DNA of 64,000 bases from Candidatus Helarchaeota archaeon (GCA_019058315.1 JAHPZH010000003.1:454451-518450); one strand, 5' to 3'; counted from the stretch's first letter, positions 52,382 through 61,850 are shown. Notes: a model not told the origin generated them from the letters alone. Numbers and translations: made by a program.

Positions 52382-53341
52382 ATGGTATTAAGTGATGAAT
52401 CTAAAGGTTATATATTAGTATTTTTTGCTGTTTTTATATGGTCTTTTGGGGAAATTTTAATCAAGCTACTTCAAAATTCAGTAGGCCCTTTTTCTTACCC
52501 TTTTTTACGGTTTTTTATTGGAAGTATATTCTTATTTTCTGTTTTAGGCATAAAAAAAGATTTTTCAGGTATTAAGGATATGATGAAAAATCCGGTCTTG
52601 ATTTTGTTAGCAAGCGTTCTAGGTTTAGGTATTTCCCATGTTTTATTTTTTATTGGGATAAGTAAGACCTTTGCTAATACTGGTGCTTTAATTTTTACCA
52701 CATATCCTATCTGGACTGCACTTTATTCAGTGATTCTATTGAATGAGAGAACAAACTTAAAATTAAAATTCATAGGAATGGCTATTGGAATATTTGGAAT
52801 TACAATATTAATGTTGAGTTTTACACCAACTGAATTTTTTAATATTGAACAATTTTTTAAAAATTATCAGCATTTATTGGGTAGTATTTTAGCGCTTATT
52901 GCCTCCTTTTTATGGTCCTTGTATGCGGTTCTAGGAAAAAAAATTCAAAATAAATCTGAAGAAACTAATAATACATCCGACTATGATCTGAAATTTACCG
53001 CACTTTCTTTCTTAATAACTAGTATATCAATTTTTTTTATACTAATATTTACTCCCGATTTTGAAGCTATCTTCCATTATGATTTAAACACTTGGATTTT
53101 AGTCTTAATTTTAGGTATAATCTCATCAGGAGTAAGTTATTATCTATTTTTTAACGGAGTCAAGTATATTGAAGTAAGTAGAGGAATTTCTTTAGCGCTA
53201 TTAAAACCAATAATTGTTATATTTTTTGCCTTTGTTATATTAGGAGAGAATATTACATTTATTTTATTATTTTCTCTAGGAATAGTTCTTTTTTCACTCT
53301 ATTTAATTACTAGAAATCCAAAAGATAATCAAAAAGAATAG
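52382..53341 (+). CDS. EamA-family drug/metabolite transporter (paralogue 1)
   Basis: This 319-residue protein has about ten membrane helices in two EamA halves, as in the DMT superfamily. The first half opens GYILVFFAVFIWSFGEILIK and the second around HLLGSILALIASFLWSLYAVLGK. The protein is a close paralogue of the one at 57325-58266. Substrate unknown; small metabolites are typical. The methyltransferase gene starts 2 bp after its stop, so the two are probably translationally coupled. Confidence 0.88.
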   Translation: MVLSDESKGYILVFFAVFIWSFGEILIKLLQNSVGPFSYPFLRFFIGSIFLFSVLGIKKDFSGIKDMMKNPVLILLASVLGLGISHVLFFIGISKTFANTGALIFTTYPIWTALYSVILLNERTNLKLKFIGMAIGIFGITILMLSFTPTEFFNIEQFFKNYQHLLGSILALIASFLWSLYAVLGKKIQNKSEETNNTSDYDLKFTALSFLITSISIFFILIFTPDFEAIFHYDLNTWILVLILGIISSGVSYYLFFNGVKYIEVSRGISLALLKPIIVIFFAFVILGENITFILLFSLGIVLFSLYLITRNPKDNQKE

Positions 53342-53343
53342 AA

Positions 53344-53991
53344 ATGCAAAATTATTACAAAAATAGAGCAGAGGAATATGAAGAGATTTATCTTAGAGAT
53401 GATCCAACAAGACAAGAAGAACTCAGGAAATTAGAAGAATTAATGAAAGAAACTTTAGTGAATAAAAAGGTTCTTGAGATTGCTTGTGGGACAGGATATT
53501 GGACAAGATTGCTTTCAGAGACAGCTCAATCTATAATAGCCACAGATAAAGTTCAACAAGTTTTGGAAATTGCAAAAGAAAAGCAATATTTATGTCCAGT
53601 TTCTTTTCATATTGAAGATGCATTCAAACTCTCATTTAAAAATGCTTCATTTAATGGTGGTTTAGCAAATTTTTGGTTTTCTCACGTCCCAAGAGAAAAA
53701 ATTGATTGCTTTTTAACTAATTTTCATAGAGTTTTGCAAAAAAAATCAGAAATATTCATAGCAGACAATGTTTATATCCCAAGCATTGGAGGAGAATTAG
53801 TCATCAAAAAAGGAGACAATAATACATATAAAAGAAGGAAATTAAAGGATGGACGGGAATATTTAATTTTGAAAAACTATTACTCATTTGAGGATCTTTT
53901 AAAAATTTTTAGTAAACATATTACAGGATTTAGTAAGGATAATATCTTTTATGGTAACTGTTTTTGGTGTTTAACATACGAATTGGAATAA
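53344..53991 (+). CDS. Class I SAM-dependent methyltransferase
   Basis: This 215-residue protein has the standard methyltransferase fold: motif I VLEIACGTGYWTRLL, motif II IIATDKVQQVLEIAKEK, and a HVPREKIDCFLTNFHRVL motif region. The acceptor is unknown; YYKNRAEEYEEIY at the N terminus is a common opening of small-molecule methyltransferases. It is coupled to the EamA transporter upstream. A degenerate copy of its last 100 bases lies 0.85 kb downstream (54746-54846). Confidence 0.88.
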   Translation: MQNYYKNRAEEYEEIYLRDDPTRQEELRKLEELMKETLVNKKVLEIACGTGYWTRLLSETAQSIIATDKVQQVLEIAKEKQYLCPVSFHIEDAFKLSFKNASFNGGLANFWFSHVPREKIDCFLTNFHRVLQKKSEIFIADNVYIPSIGGELVIKKGDNNTYKRRKLKDGREYLILKNYYSFEDLLKIFSKHITGFSKDNIFYGNCFWCLTYELE

Positions 53992-54107
53992 TCATTATTT
54001 GATTATTACTTTAAATAAGGTTTTATTTCTTTTTTTAATTTCAACCTAAAAAAAGTTGTTTTCGTCGAAAATATTAAAATTCATTTTTTTGATATAGATT
54101 ATTTGAG

Positions 54108-54683
54108 ATGCAGTCATTTATACACCCTCCAAATAATTTTTTAACAATTATAGAACTTAAGAATCAGCATGAAGCAGTATTAAAACCTTATAAAGATATA
54201 GATGGTGAATTGTTATATGATTTTTATTATTCTTGTTCAAGCGAAACAATTTATTATCGATTTATGAGCCTTTCACTTTATAATAATTTGAGAAAAGAAA
54301 GTAAGCAATCTGCAATTAAAATGATAAAAAAATTTACCAATCCTACCCATAATGACACTATTGCAATTATAGCCATAATAAAGGAAAATCATAAAGAAAA
54401 AATTGTTGCTGAGGGAATGTTTGTAAAAACAGGAAAGAATAGGGCTGAAATAGCAGTTATGACCTCTGATAATTGGCAAAGACAGGGATTAGCAATAAAT
54501 ATTGGAAAATTATTAAAAAAAATTGCATTATCAAGGGGAATAAAGTATTTCGAAGGAGACTACTTGTTATCAAATTATAAATTGAAAAAATTATTTCAAA
54601 ATTTAAAGATTAAATACAATTATATTATTAATGGAGATAGTCTCCGGTTTGAAATTGATTTAGAAGATCCATTTTATGAGTAA
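54108..54683 (+). CDS. GNAT-family acetyltransferase
   Basis: This 191-residue protein is a GNAT acetyltransferase. AEIAVMTSDNWQRQGLAINIGK is the acetyl-CoA-binding strand and loop (RQGLA), and SETIYYRFMSLS resembles the C-terminal part of the Pat/PatZ protein acetyltransferases. It is shorter than those enzymes and lacks the large acyl-CoA synthetase-like domain. It sits between the methyltransferase gene and its tail remnant, so it may have been inserted in a duplicated region. Substrate unknown. Confidence 0.8.
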   Translation: MQSFIHPPNNFLTIIELKNQHEAVLKPYKDIDGELLYDFYYSCSSETIYYRFMSLSLYNNLRKESKQSAIKMIKKFTNPTHNDTIAIIAIIKENHKEKIVAEGMFVKTGKNRAEIAVMTSDNWQRQGLAINIGKLLKKIALSRGIKYFEGDYLLSNYKLKKLFQNLKIKYNYIINGDSLRFEIDLEDPFYE

Positions 54684-54745
54684 GAGTTTACTTAATTCAA
54701 ATTAATTTTTGTTATTAATTTAAAATCTTCTTTTTTCAGTAAAAA

Positions 54746-54846
54746 ATCTTTCAAAATTTTTTAGTAAACATATTATAGAATATAATAAGGATAATGTCTT
54801 TTACAATAACTACTGTTGATATAATATATGGATTGGAATGATCAAA
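54746..54846 (+). pseudogene. Degenerate duplicate of the methyltransferase 3' end
   Basis: This stretch aligns with the last 100 bases of the methyltransferase gene at about 53893-53993. Shared stretches include TTTTTAGTAAACATATTA, AGTAAGGATAAT-like TAATAAGGATAAT, TCTTTTA, and the closing GATTGGAATGATCA against GAATTGGAATAATCA. Several substitutions and stop codons break the frame. It is the trace of a second gene copy whose body is gone. Confidence 0.75.
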
Positions 54847-54862
54847 TTTAGGAAGAAACAAT

Positions 54863-56008
54863 ATGTTTGATGAAAATATTTGCACAAGATGTGGAACTTG
54901 TTTAGAAAGTTGTCCTGCAATTGATTTAGATATTGATCAAGCACAAGAAGAGATTGAAAATTTAATCAGCGGTTCAAGTTTTATTGTTGACAAATGCTTA
55001 GTTTGTGGCACTTGTGATCTCAATTGTCCGGAAGGTTTAACGCCAATGGCTTTGATTAAAGATTTAAAATACGTGAAAATGGAAGAATTAGAAAGAAAAG
55101 GACAAACCTCAAAGTTAGTCAAATTTATTTTGCCCTTTAGCAAACCAAATTTCTTTGAATTTTACGAAGAAACCATGATGACACCCGAAGAATCTGTGAA
55201 TTTAAAAAAGTGGAAATCACCAGCTAAGACCGATGAATTAGTGTTGTTAGGTTGCGCGATCTCATATCCTATGCAAAATTTTTACAAAAATCCCACAATT
55301 GAGGGGTTATTAAAAGGAAAGACTTTGGCTGGTGGGGTAGAATTTTGTTGCGGCGAAATGTATCATCGATTATGTTATCCAATTTCGAAAACTGAAATTG
55401 AGGATAGACTGTATTCTAAATTTTCTGATTTGGGAGTAAATAGACTATTAATATTTTGTAACGAATGTTATGAAGCGTATAATACGGAATATAAAAAAAT
55501 AGCAAAAGATTTTAAAATGACGTGCGTTTGGGAGTATATTTTCAAAGCTATTAAATCTGGAGAATTGCAAATTACAAATGAAATAGATTTAAAGGTCACT
55601 TATCATGATCCTTGTTCCGCAAAAAAACATCCTGAGTTAATGAAGTATCCCAGAGAAATTATCAAAGCAACCGGAGTCGAATTAATTGAGTTAGAACATA
55701 ATTCAGAAAATGCTCTTTGTTGTGGAATTGCGGCTGGCTTAAATGGTCTTTCTGCAATTGAGAAAATTAGAAAAAAGCGATTTAAAGAAATTAAACAAAC
55801 TGGAGGAGAATATATACTGACTACTTGCCCAGGATGTATCCTTAATTTTGCTTTAGATCCGAGAATTCAAAGAAAATTTAAAATTTTATCAGTCTTGGAT
55901 ATTTTACGATTAAGTTGTGGTGAAAAAATAGATTTAAATAAAAATCCCGTATTAATAAACAAATTATTAAATAAAGCCTTAACAACGAGACCTGATCTTT
56001 TGATATGA
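54863..56008 (+). CDS. CCG-domain Fe-S protein (HdrD/GlpC-like)
   Basis: This 381-residue protein starts with two 4Fe-4S motifs (CTRCGTCLESCP and CLVCGTCDLNCP) and then has two cysteine-rich CCG regions (CCGEMYHRLCYP with upstream Cys, and ALCCGIAAG followed by CPGC). This is the architecture of HdrD, GlpC and other heterodisulfide-reductase-like subunits, which pass electrons to disulfides or membrane carriers. It is cytoplasmic with no membrane segment. No HdrA or flavin partner is adjacent, so the electron donor and acceptor are not known. It is convergent with the core-MetE-like gene. Confidence 0.88.
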   Translation: MFDENICTRCGTCLESCPAIDLDIDQAQEEIENLISGSSFIVDKCLVCGTCDLNCPEGLTPMALIKDLKYVKMEELERKGQTSKLVKFILPFSKPNFFEFYEETMMTPEESVNLKKWKSPAKTDELVLLGCAISYPMQNFYKNPTIEGLLKGKTLAGGVEFCCGEMYHRLCYPISKTEIEDRLYSKFSDLGVNRLLIFCNECYEAYNTEYKKIAKDFKMTCVWEYIFKAIKSGELQITNEIDLKVTYHDPCSAKKHPELMKYPREIIKATGVELIELEHNSENALCCGIAAGLNGLSAIEKIRKKRFKEIKQTGGEYILTTCPGCILNFALDPRIQRKFKILSVLDILRLSCGEKIDLNKNPVLINKLLNKALTTRPDLLI

Positions 56009-56025
56009 TATTTCAATGCCCTTTT

Positions 56026-57129
56026 TTAAGTATTTTTAACTGCTTTAACGGTATTTTTCAGGCATTTTATCGCAGATTCATATGTAGGGAAACTTTTAAG
56101 TCCACACTCGGGACCTGCATATAAAACTCTTTCTTCACTAAATTTATTAATAATTTTTTCAAATCTTTTTTGAATTACTTCAATAGGTTCAAGAAAAACC
56201 TTGGGATCTTGATTATTTCTATTTATTTCATCCCATATTTTTCCAATTCTTTCGTTAATTGCAATTTCACTACTAACTGAAGGTATTGTTTGTATTATAT
56301 GGTTCCTAATAAGCTTATCAAAAATAGAAATGCTTATACTAGCTTTCAAGAATTTATCTGTTGACTCTAACTGTTTTTTCGTTTTTTCTGAGCTGTAAAG
56401 TTGGTCATCAACATGTGATTCCAAGATTTTTAGAGATTTTACATCCCAAAAAAGCTCATTTACTGTATTATGAAGATGTATAGAAGTGTTTACTCCTTTT
56501 GAAAGGGCTTTTTGAAATATATTTTCCCATGCTTTAATCATATTTTCCCTTCCATCAGAACCATAATCAATTAGCGGATCATCAATAAATCCAAATGTAG
56601 GTTCATCCACAACTAAAATTGTCACATTTCCTTTCTTGGAATGAAATATGTTGTCTTCAACAATTTGCGACAGTATTTTACCTAATCGAATAAAAATTTC
56701 ACTATCTTTATATGTAAAAAAATTAGAAAGCGTATATGGACCTGTTATGCAAATTTTTAACCTAAAAGGACTGCCTAATTTTTCAGAAACTTGTTCAATA
56801 TTATTCTTTATTGCCGCAACTTCTGCTATTTGTGATTTATTTGGTAATAAAGATAAATCATTTACTTCCATAAATCCCCCTTTGACCTTTTCTAGACCAT
56901 TGATAGACTCCAAAAACATATTATTCATATCTCGAAACTGGGGGTAATTTGGAATATCAATTCCCACCATAATCTTATCAATAAAGGCTTTAGTCACTTT
57001 TTCTTCAAAATATTTAGTTAAATCCCTATTTTCAGAATCAAGTGAAGTTGAATATAATTTACTACTTTCTAAGAATTTCATTAAATTCCCATTATATGGC
57101 ATACTTCCAACATCAATTAACTCTATCAT
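56026..57129 (-). CDS. Short (core) MetE-like methyltransferase
   Basis: This 367-residue protein resembles the C-terminal catalytic half of cobalamin-independent methionine synthase, a form found alone in archaea, where it is thought to use a methylated corrinoid protein. ICITGPYTLSNFF, LVVDEPTFGF, and AGPECGLKSFPTYESA are the family's core blocks. The zinc ligands in MetE are His, Cys, Glu and Cys. Here the second Cys (PECG) and a Glu (ILESH) remain, but the first pair reads H-L-H instead of H-x-C. This may alter the metal or the reaction. Methionine formation is therefore likely but not certain. Confidence 0.75.
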   Translation of the reverse strand: MIELIDVGSMPYNGNLMKFLESSKLYSTSLDSENRDLTKYFEEKVTKAFIDKIMVGIDIPNYPQFRDMNNMFLESINGLEKVKGGFMEVNDLSLLPNKSQIAEVAAIKNNIEQVSEKLGSPFRLKICITGPYTLSNFFTYKDSEIFIRLGKILSQIVEDNIFHSKKGNVTILVVDEPTFGFIDDPLIDYGSDGRENMIKAWENIFQKALSKGVNTSIHLHNTVNELFWDVKSLKILESHVDDQLYSSEKTKKQLESTDKFLKASISISIFDKLIRNHIIQTIPSVSSEIAINERIGKIWDEINRNNQDPKVFLEPIEVIQKRFEKIINKFSEERVLYAGPECGLKSFPTYESAIKCLKNTVKAVKNT

Positions 57130-57324
57130 AGAAATTTTTCACCAAACATGCTAAATTTAAATTTTTATTTCAACTTTTAAATATCCTTGTATTATTGAAT
57201 ATTTTTTTTGATGAATTCATCATTGGGTTAAGTTTAAATTAATTAATGGAATCTTTGGGAGTATATTTAAATTAAGATCTAAGATTTTTCTAACAATAAT
57301 TCATAATGGTCGAGACAGAATAAT

Positions 57325-58266
57325 ATGAGTGAAAGAGAGAAATATATAGGGTATATCTTCATTTTTTTAGCTGTATTTATATGGTCTCTTGGCGAAATTT
57401 TCTTAAAATTGATACAAAACTATATTGGAGTCTTTGCATATACTTTTTTGCGTCTATTGACTGGAGGAATGTTTTTAATATTAATCTTAGGAATCCAGAA
57501 AGATTTTTCTGGGGTTGGTAAAATGGTAAAAAATAATAAATTGATTTTAACTTTATGCATTATAATTCTTACATCTTCAAATATCTTATTTTACGTTGGA
57601 ATAACTAATACATTAGCGAATATAGGAGCAGTTCTTTGTTCAACTTCACCTATATGGATTACTATTTTGGCAATTTTTATATTAAAAGAGAGAAATAATT
57701 TAAAAACTAAATTTTTTGGTATTTTGATTGGCACAATTGGTGTGATAATTCTTCTTACAGAATTTGATCTTTCAGGTTTTATTTCATCAGTTTTTTTGTT
57801 TGGTAATATTATGGCCCTTGGAGCTGAAATTAGTTGGGATTTTTTTACAGTTTTAGGGAGAAAACTCCAAATAAATGAGAAGGATACCTCAAACCATGAA
57901 ATAAAATTCACTTTTCTTTCTTTACTTCTATGCTGCATCCCAATTTTTATTTTATTAATATTTTCTCCCGAATTTTCTAACTTTTTAAATTATCCATTTG
58001 ATGTATGGCTTATTGTAATAGGTTTGGGAATAGTCAATTCAGCTTTAGCTTATTTCTTATTTTTTAAAGGATTAAAAAGAGTAGATACTTCAAAGGGTGC
58101 ATCTTTAATTTTTTTAAAACCTATAATTGCTACTACGCTTGCGTTTTTAATATTAAACGAAGAACCAACCATCTTTTTAATAATATCATCAATATTAATC
58201 ATAATAGCAATCTATATCATCAATATAGATACAGCAATAAAAGAAGACATACAAATTAATTTTTAA
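57325..58266 (+). CDS. EamA-family drug/metabolite transporter (paralogue 2)
   Basis: This 313-residue protein has about ten membrane helices in two EamA halves, starting GYIFIFLAVFIWSLGEIFLK. It shares nearly the same opening as the transporter at 52382 (IQKDFSG/IKKDFSG, FLR and C-terminal LKPIIA blocks), so the two are local duplicates 5 kb apart. Unlike the first copy, it is not followed by a methyltransferase gene. Substrate unknown. Confidence 0.88.
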   Translation: MSEREKYIGYIFIFLAVFIWSLGEIFLKLIQNYIGVFAYTFLRLLTGGMFLILILGIQKDFSGVGKMVKNNKLILTLCIIILTSSNILFYVGITNTLANIGAVLCSTSPIWITILAIFILKERNNLKTKFFGILIGTIGVIILLTEFDLSGFISSVFLFGNIMALGAEISWDFFTVLGRKLQINEKDTSNHEIKFTFLSLLLCCIPIFILLIFSPEFSNFLNYPFDVWLIVIGLGIVNSALAYFLFFKGLKRVDTSKGASLIFLKPIIATTLAFLILNEEPTIFLIISSILIIIAIYIINIDTAIKEDIQINF

Positions 58267-58282
58267 TTTTCATTCTAAATAA

Positions 58283-58792
58283 TTACTTCTTTTTAATAAT
58301 TTGGTTTTCTTCAAAAATTTCAAGTATCTTTTCAAGACATTGGTCAATTTCAGCGAAACTTTCATCAAATTGTCCTGTAAAAAATGCGTCAGCAATTGAT
58401 TTTTTTTCACCAAATGCGAATTCCCAGATTAGAAATGTCTTATCAGCAAATTCATTAGCATCCTCAAGATGCTCTTGCGAATATACGAAAATAATATCAG
58501 CATTATCGAACATTTCTCGATAATAGTCAACATGCTTCGGTTTATGCCTTTTAATTCGCTCTTTTGAAATTCCTTTTGCTAAAAGTGCCCTCTTAGTTTT
58601 ATAATGGATGCTATCATTTTTATAAACTAATGCACCTGATTCAGATACAATATTTGTCCTTCCAAATTTATCCAGCAACATTTTCTCAAACATTATTTCC
58701 GAATAGGCGCTTCTAATAATATTTCCCGAACAAACAAATAAGATATGGATATCAGTTGTCTTATTTTTTAATTTTTTGAGTATTTGTTCCAT
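58283..58792 (-). CDS. Low-molecular-weight phosphotyrosine phosphatase-like protein
   Basis: This 169-residue protein has the P-loop FVCSGNIIRSAYSE with Cys21 and Arg27, as in the low-molecular-weight protein tyrosine phosphatase and arsenate reductase fold. A later IADAFFTGQ corresponds to the catalytic DP loop, but Pro is replaced by Ala. RALLAKGISKERIKRH and IFVYSQEHLEDANEF are consistent with this fold. A phosphatase or arsenate reductase are both possible. It stands alone on the minus strand. Confidence 0.8.
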   Translation of the reverse strand: MEQILKKLKNKTTDIHILFVCSGNIIRSAYSEIMFEKMLLDKFGRTNIVSESGALVYKNDSIHYKTKRALLAKGISKERIKRHKPKHVDYYREMFDNADIIFVYSQEHLEDANEFADKTFLIWEFAFGEKKSIADAFFTGQFDESFAEIDQCLEKILEIFEENQIIKKK

Positions 58793-58848
58793 AAAATCAC
58801 TATTTTATTACAGATTTTCTGAATATTTAGATTTGGTTAAAATAAATT

Positions 58849-59094
58849 CTAAGGCATATGGATTGTTAATTTGGCTTTTTTGACAACTGCATTGCAAATT
58901 TCACAAACTTTTTCTTTTTTTTGGGACCCTCCCTTTATCAAAACTGATACTTTTGGGTGTTTACATGTTCGTTGAAGCTCCTTTAATTTGCTATTAAATT
59001 CTTCTTTGGCTTTTGTTACTTCATTATCATAATTTTCTTTTAAATCAATTAATTTTTTTTCCAAATCATCTTTTAATTCTTTATAGGTTACCAT
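58849..59094 (-). CDS. Small coiled-coil protein with zinc-ribbon-like C terminus
   Basis: This 81-residue protein has a charged coiled-coil N-terminal half (LKDDLEKKLIDLKENYDNE) followed by a Cys/His cluster: TCKHP and, after about 20 residues, VCEIC. The four potential ligands suggest one zinc ion. Basic residues surround the cluster. No specific family is recognised. Confidence 0.6.
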   Translation of the reverse strand: MVTYKELKDDLEKKLIDLKENYDNEVTKAKEEFNSKLKELQRTCKHPKVSVLIKGGSQKKEKVCEICNAVVKKAKLTIHMP

Positions 59095-59142
59095 TTTTGA
59101 TATTCCTCGATTTTTTTATAGTATCTAATAACTAAATAGACA

Positions 59143-59814
59143 TTAATAAATAAATGGAATTAATCGCTTGGTTTTCTTCATATAGTTCTTATACTCTTCA
59201 CCGAACTCCTCAATTAAAAGTCGTTCTTCCACGATAATTCGTTGTCTAAATACAAAGAAATATAAGATAAAGCAGGAAAATAGCGCAAATATGGTCCGGA
59301 ATACCAATCCAGCTCCAACAACGGCGATCAAACCCCCTGAATACATTGGATGTCGAATTTTGTTATAGATACCATTCGTAATTAATTTATGATCTTCTTC
59401 AATAACTAAATATCCACCTCCATATTTTCCGAGTTGGATTCTACTGAAAAGTGAAATTATCCCTCCAAGAATATAAAGAGATATTCCAATATAAGATATG
59501 ATTAAATTATCCCAAAATGGAAAATGGTTAGAAATAATGCAGATATTTTCGTAATAAAATAAAATATGTATAAATGGGCTCGCAAAAAACAATAGTAGTA
59601 TTATTATTGTATATTTATCAGCTTCCGCTTTTTCTGATACTTTCCTTATCATCGTATCAAGAAATTGAAAGAGAACTAGGAGAATAAGATATATTTGAAA
59701 ATGAAGAATCGAATATATTTCAGGTATGAAAAGATAGAAACAGATATTATAATATAATAAAATTACCAAGCTAAAAAAAATTATTTTTCTTAATATAATA
59801 TGCAACTTTTTCAC
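59143..59814 (-). CDS. Isoprenylcysteine carboxyl methyltransferase (ICMT)/PEMT-like membrane enzyme
   Basis: This 223-residue protein has about five membrane helices and a C-terminal methyltransferase signature: LITNGIYNKIRHPMYSGG, then RIIVEERLLIEEFGEEYKNYMKKT. This is the pattern of the ICMT/PEMT family, in which SAM is bound by the C-terminal segment. Eukaryotic ICMT methylates the prenylated Cys of Ras-like proteins; many prokaryotic members methylate lipids or isoprenoids instead. It is the last gene after the ABC exporter operon, 42 bp from the permease gene, and probably belongs to the same message. Confidence 0.82.
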   Translation of the reverse strand: MKKLHIILRKIIFFSLVILLYYNICFYLFIPEIYSILHFQIYLILLVLFQFLDTMIRKVSEKAEADKYTIIILLLFFASPFIHILFYYENICIISNHFPFWDNLIISYIGISLYILGGIISLFSRIQLGKYGGGYLVIEEDHKLITNGIYNKIRHPMYSGGLIAVVGAGLVFRTIFALFSCFILYFFVFRQRIIVEERLLIEEFGEEYKNYMKKTKRLIPFIY

Positions 59815-59856
59815 CTCTTTACTATTAAATAATAAAAAAAAATAAAAAATATTATT

Positions 59857-60927
59857 CTAATGAATTTCGCGTTTCTCTGTTATTACACATGCGGCAACCA
59901 ATGGCAAAATGACCAGCGAAATAAATTCTATCATCCCAACTGTTGAATCGACGAATTGTCCTAAGAATACTGTTGTAAAAACATCTGTATAACCATATTG
60001 AACGATAACATCAAAAATTGCATCCCAAAAAACGAATCCCAGTATATAATCATTCATCAAACTGTATACCACTGTGGTAAGGTCCAAATATTTCAAAGGT
60101 TCTGCTAGTGCACCAACAAATAGCATCATTATTGTAATAAGCATGGTTAGACCGAATAATAAGGTTAGGGAAACTATTGCGGCAAAAACTGCACGATTAA
60201 GTAGAGAAGACAGTAGTGTTGTAATGGAACCAGTTGCTAATATAAATAACCATGTTAATAGAGTGAGATTAATTGGCATATCGATTGTCTCTGCAATTCC
60301 TGCAATAATTAAGTTCATTTTACCGAAAATTGAAATGGCATATACAAAATACATACAGAAATACACAATAGTCGTAAATAGTAGACTTATCAATGCAAAG
60401 GCAAGAAATCTTATAAGTACCAATTGAGTTCTATAGATCGGCTTGGAAGCATATATTTTCAAGGTGCCCTTCTCTCTATCTCCTGCAATTATACCACAAC
60501 ATAATACCGTGACAGGTGCAAACATTGGAACATTAGCATAGAAAATTGTGGCAAATCCCAAATTTTGAAAACCACCACCAGTATAAAGGCCCATTGCACT
60601 TGAAAATAAAGCTCTAAATGTATTTATAGCACCATCATTACTAAATTGCAACAGATAAAAAGGGCTATTTAAGAAATTCTGAATATTTACTTCATTTAGG
60701 TACTCTGGATATTGTGTTAAAGCAAATGAAATCAGGGTAAATAACATCGGCAATAGCATCATTAAAATGAAAACTAGATACATCTTGGATGTAATTGCAT
60801 CTTTTAATTCAATATATAATAGAAGGACAGTTTGTTTAACCCTTGATATTCTATTATTATAATCGATTGCTTTTGTATTCGTTAGAACTGGCTTGGGTTT
60901 ATCGACTATTATTTTATCATGTTCCAT
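59857..60927 (-). CDS. ABC-2 type transporter permease
   Basis: This 356-residue protein has about six membrane helices and the ABC-2 transporter layout. KMYLVFILMMLLPMLFTLISFAL is the first helix, and GIIAGDREKGTLKIYASKPIYR is the coupling segment typical of NatB/ABC-2 permeases. It overlaps the upstream ATPase gene by 11 bases. With the ATPase and two accessory membrane proteins it probably forms an exporter of an unknown compound. Confidence 0.88.
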   Translation of the reverse strand: MEHDKIIVDKPKPVLTNTKAIDYNNRISRVKQTVLLLYIELKDAITSKMYLVFILMMLLPMLFTLISFALTQYPEYLNEVNIQNFLNSPFYLLQFSNDGAINTFRALFSSAMGLYTGGGFQNLGFATIFYANVPMFAPVTVLCCGIIAGDREKGTLKIYASKPIYRTQLVLIRFLAFALISLLFTTIVYFCMYFVYAISIFGKMNLIIAGIAETIDMPINLTLLTWLFILATGSITTLLSSLLNRAVFAAIVSLTLLFGLTMLITIMMLFVGALAEPLKYLDLTTVVYSLMNDYILGFVFWDAIFDVIVQYGYTDVFTTVFLGQFVDSTVGMIEFISLVILPLVAACVITEKREIH

Positions 60928-61849
60928 GAGCAGTTTCCTCCATAATGTTTAGAAATATTTCTTGTAATCCACCCATTGGAGGTGAATATTTTATTAACTG
61001 AAGGTTATTATCTACGAGAATTTGGGGAATATCTTTTCCTAGTTGGTCAGGATCCGTAGTCTCTGCTAGAATTTTAAAATCCATCCTGGTTATTTTTGAA
61101 ATATAATTAAGATTTTCGAGAGCTGGAATTAGATTTATAGGTTCATTAACGATTATTTCAATTATTGGTTTTTTGTGTATACTTCTTTCTCTTCTAATAT
61201 CTTCAAGAGAGCCTTGAGTTACTACACGGCCATTTGCAATTATACCTATATAGTCACTAACTACCTCAATTTCAGAAAGTATATGGCTTGAAATAAAAAC
61301 TGTAATCCCTTCTTTCACGATAGTTTTGATTTTATTAAGCATATCATCTCTACCGACCGGATCTAGATTACTAGTTGGTTCATCAAGCATTATCAATTTT
61401 GGATTTCCCATTAATGCTTGAGCAAAGCCCAATCTTTGCTTCATTCCTGCACTAAGATCACCTATCCGAGAATCACCCCAACCACCTAAACCAACAAATT
61501 CCAGTAATTCATCAATCTGTTTTTCTATTTCATATCTTGGAAGTAAATTTAGCAATCCAACATAAGCTAAAAAATCCTTCACAAGAATATGACCATGATA
61601 ATCAATCCTTTCAGGTAAAAATCCAATATAGCGATTCGTTTCACTCGTCCTTTTTTTTCCAAAAATCTTTATAGTTCCACTAGTTGGGTTAAGAAGTCCT
61701 AAAATGCATTTTATTGTAGTAGTTTTTCCAGCACCATTCAATCCAAGCAATCCATAACATACGCCTTGAGGAACTTCTAAATCAATATCTCTTATAGCTG
61801 GATAATCACCAAAAAATTTCTTTAAATCCTCAGTTTTAATTGCATACAT
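60917..61849 (-). CDS. ABC transporter ATP-binding protein
   Basis: This protein of about 310 residues has the full ABC ATPase set: Walker A GLNGAGKTT (residues about 36-44), the signature LSAGMKQR, Walker B LIMLDEPT and the switch His in SSHILSE. It resembles the NatA/CcmA-type ATPases of ABC-2 exporters. The ATG at 61849, one base after the upstream stop, is preferred to an earlier in-frame start at 61885 that overlaps the upstream gene. A C-terminal extension of about 80 residues is normal for this type. Confidence 0.92.
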   Translation of the reverse strand: MYAIKTEDLKKFFGDYPAIRDIDLEVPQGVCYGLLGLNGAGKTTTIKCILGLLNPTSGTIKIFGKKRTSETNRYIGFLPERIDYHGHILVKDFLAYVGLLNLLPRYEIEKQIDELLEFVGLGGWGDSRIGDLSAGMKQRLGFAQALMGNPKLIMLDEPTSNLDPVGRDDMLNKIKTIVKEGITVFISSHILSEIEVVSDYIGIIANGRVVTQGSLEDIRRERSIHKKPIIEIIVNEPINLIPALENLNYISKITRMDFKILAETTDPDQLGKDIPQILVDNNLQLIKYSPPMGGLQEIFLNIMEETAHGT

Positions 61850-61850
61850 G

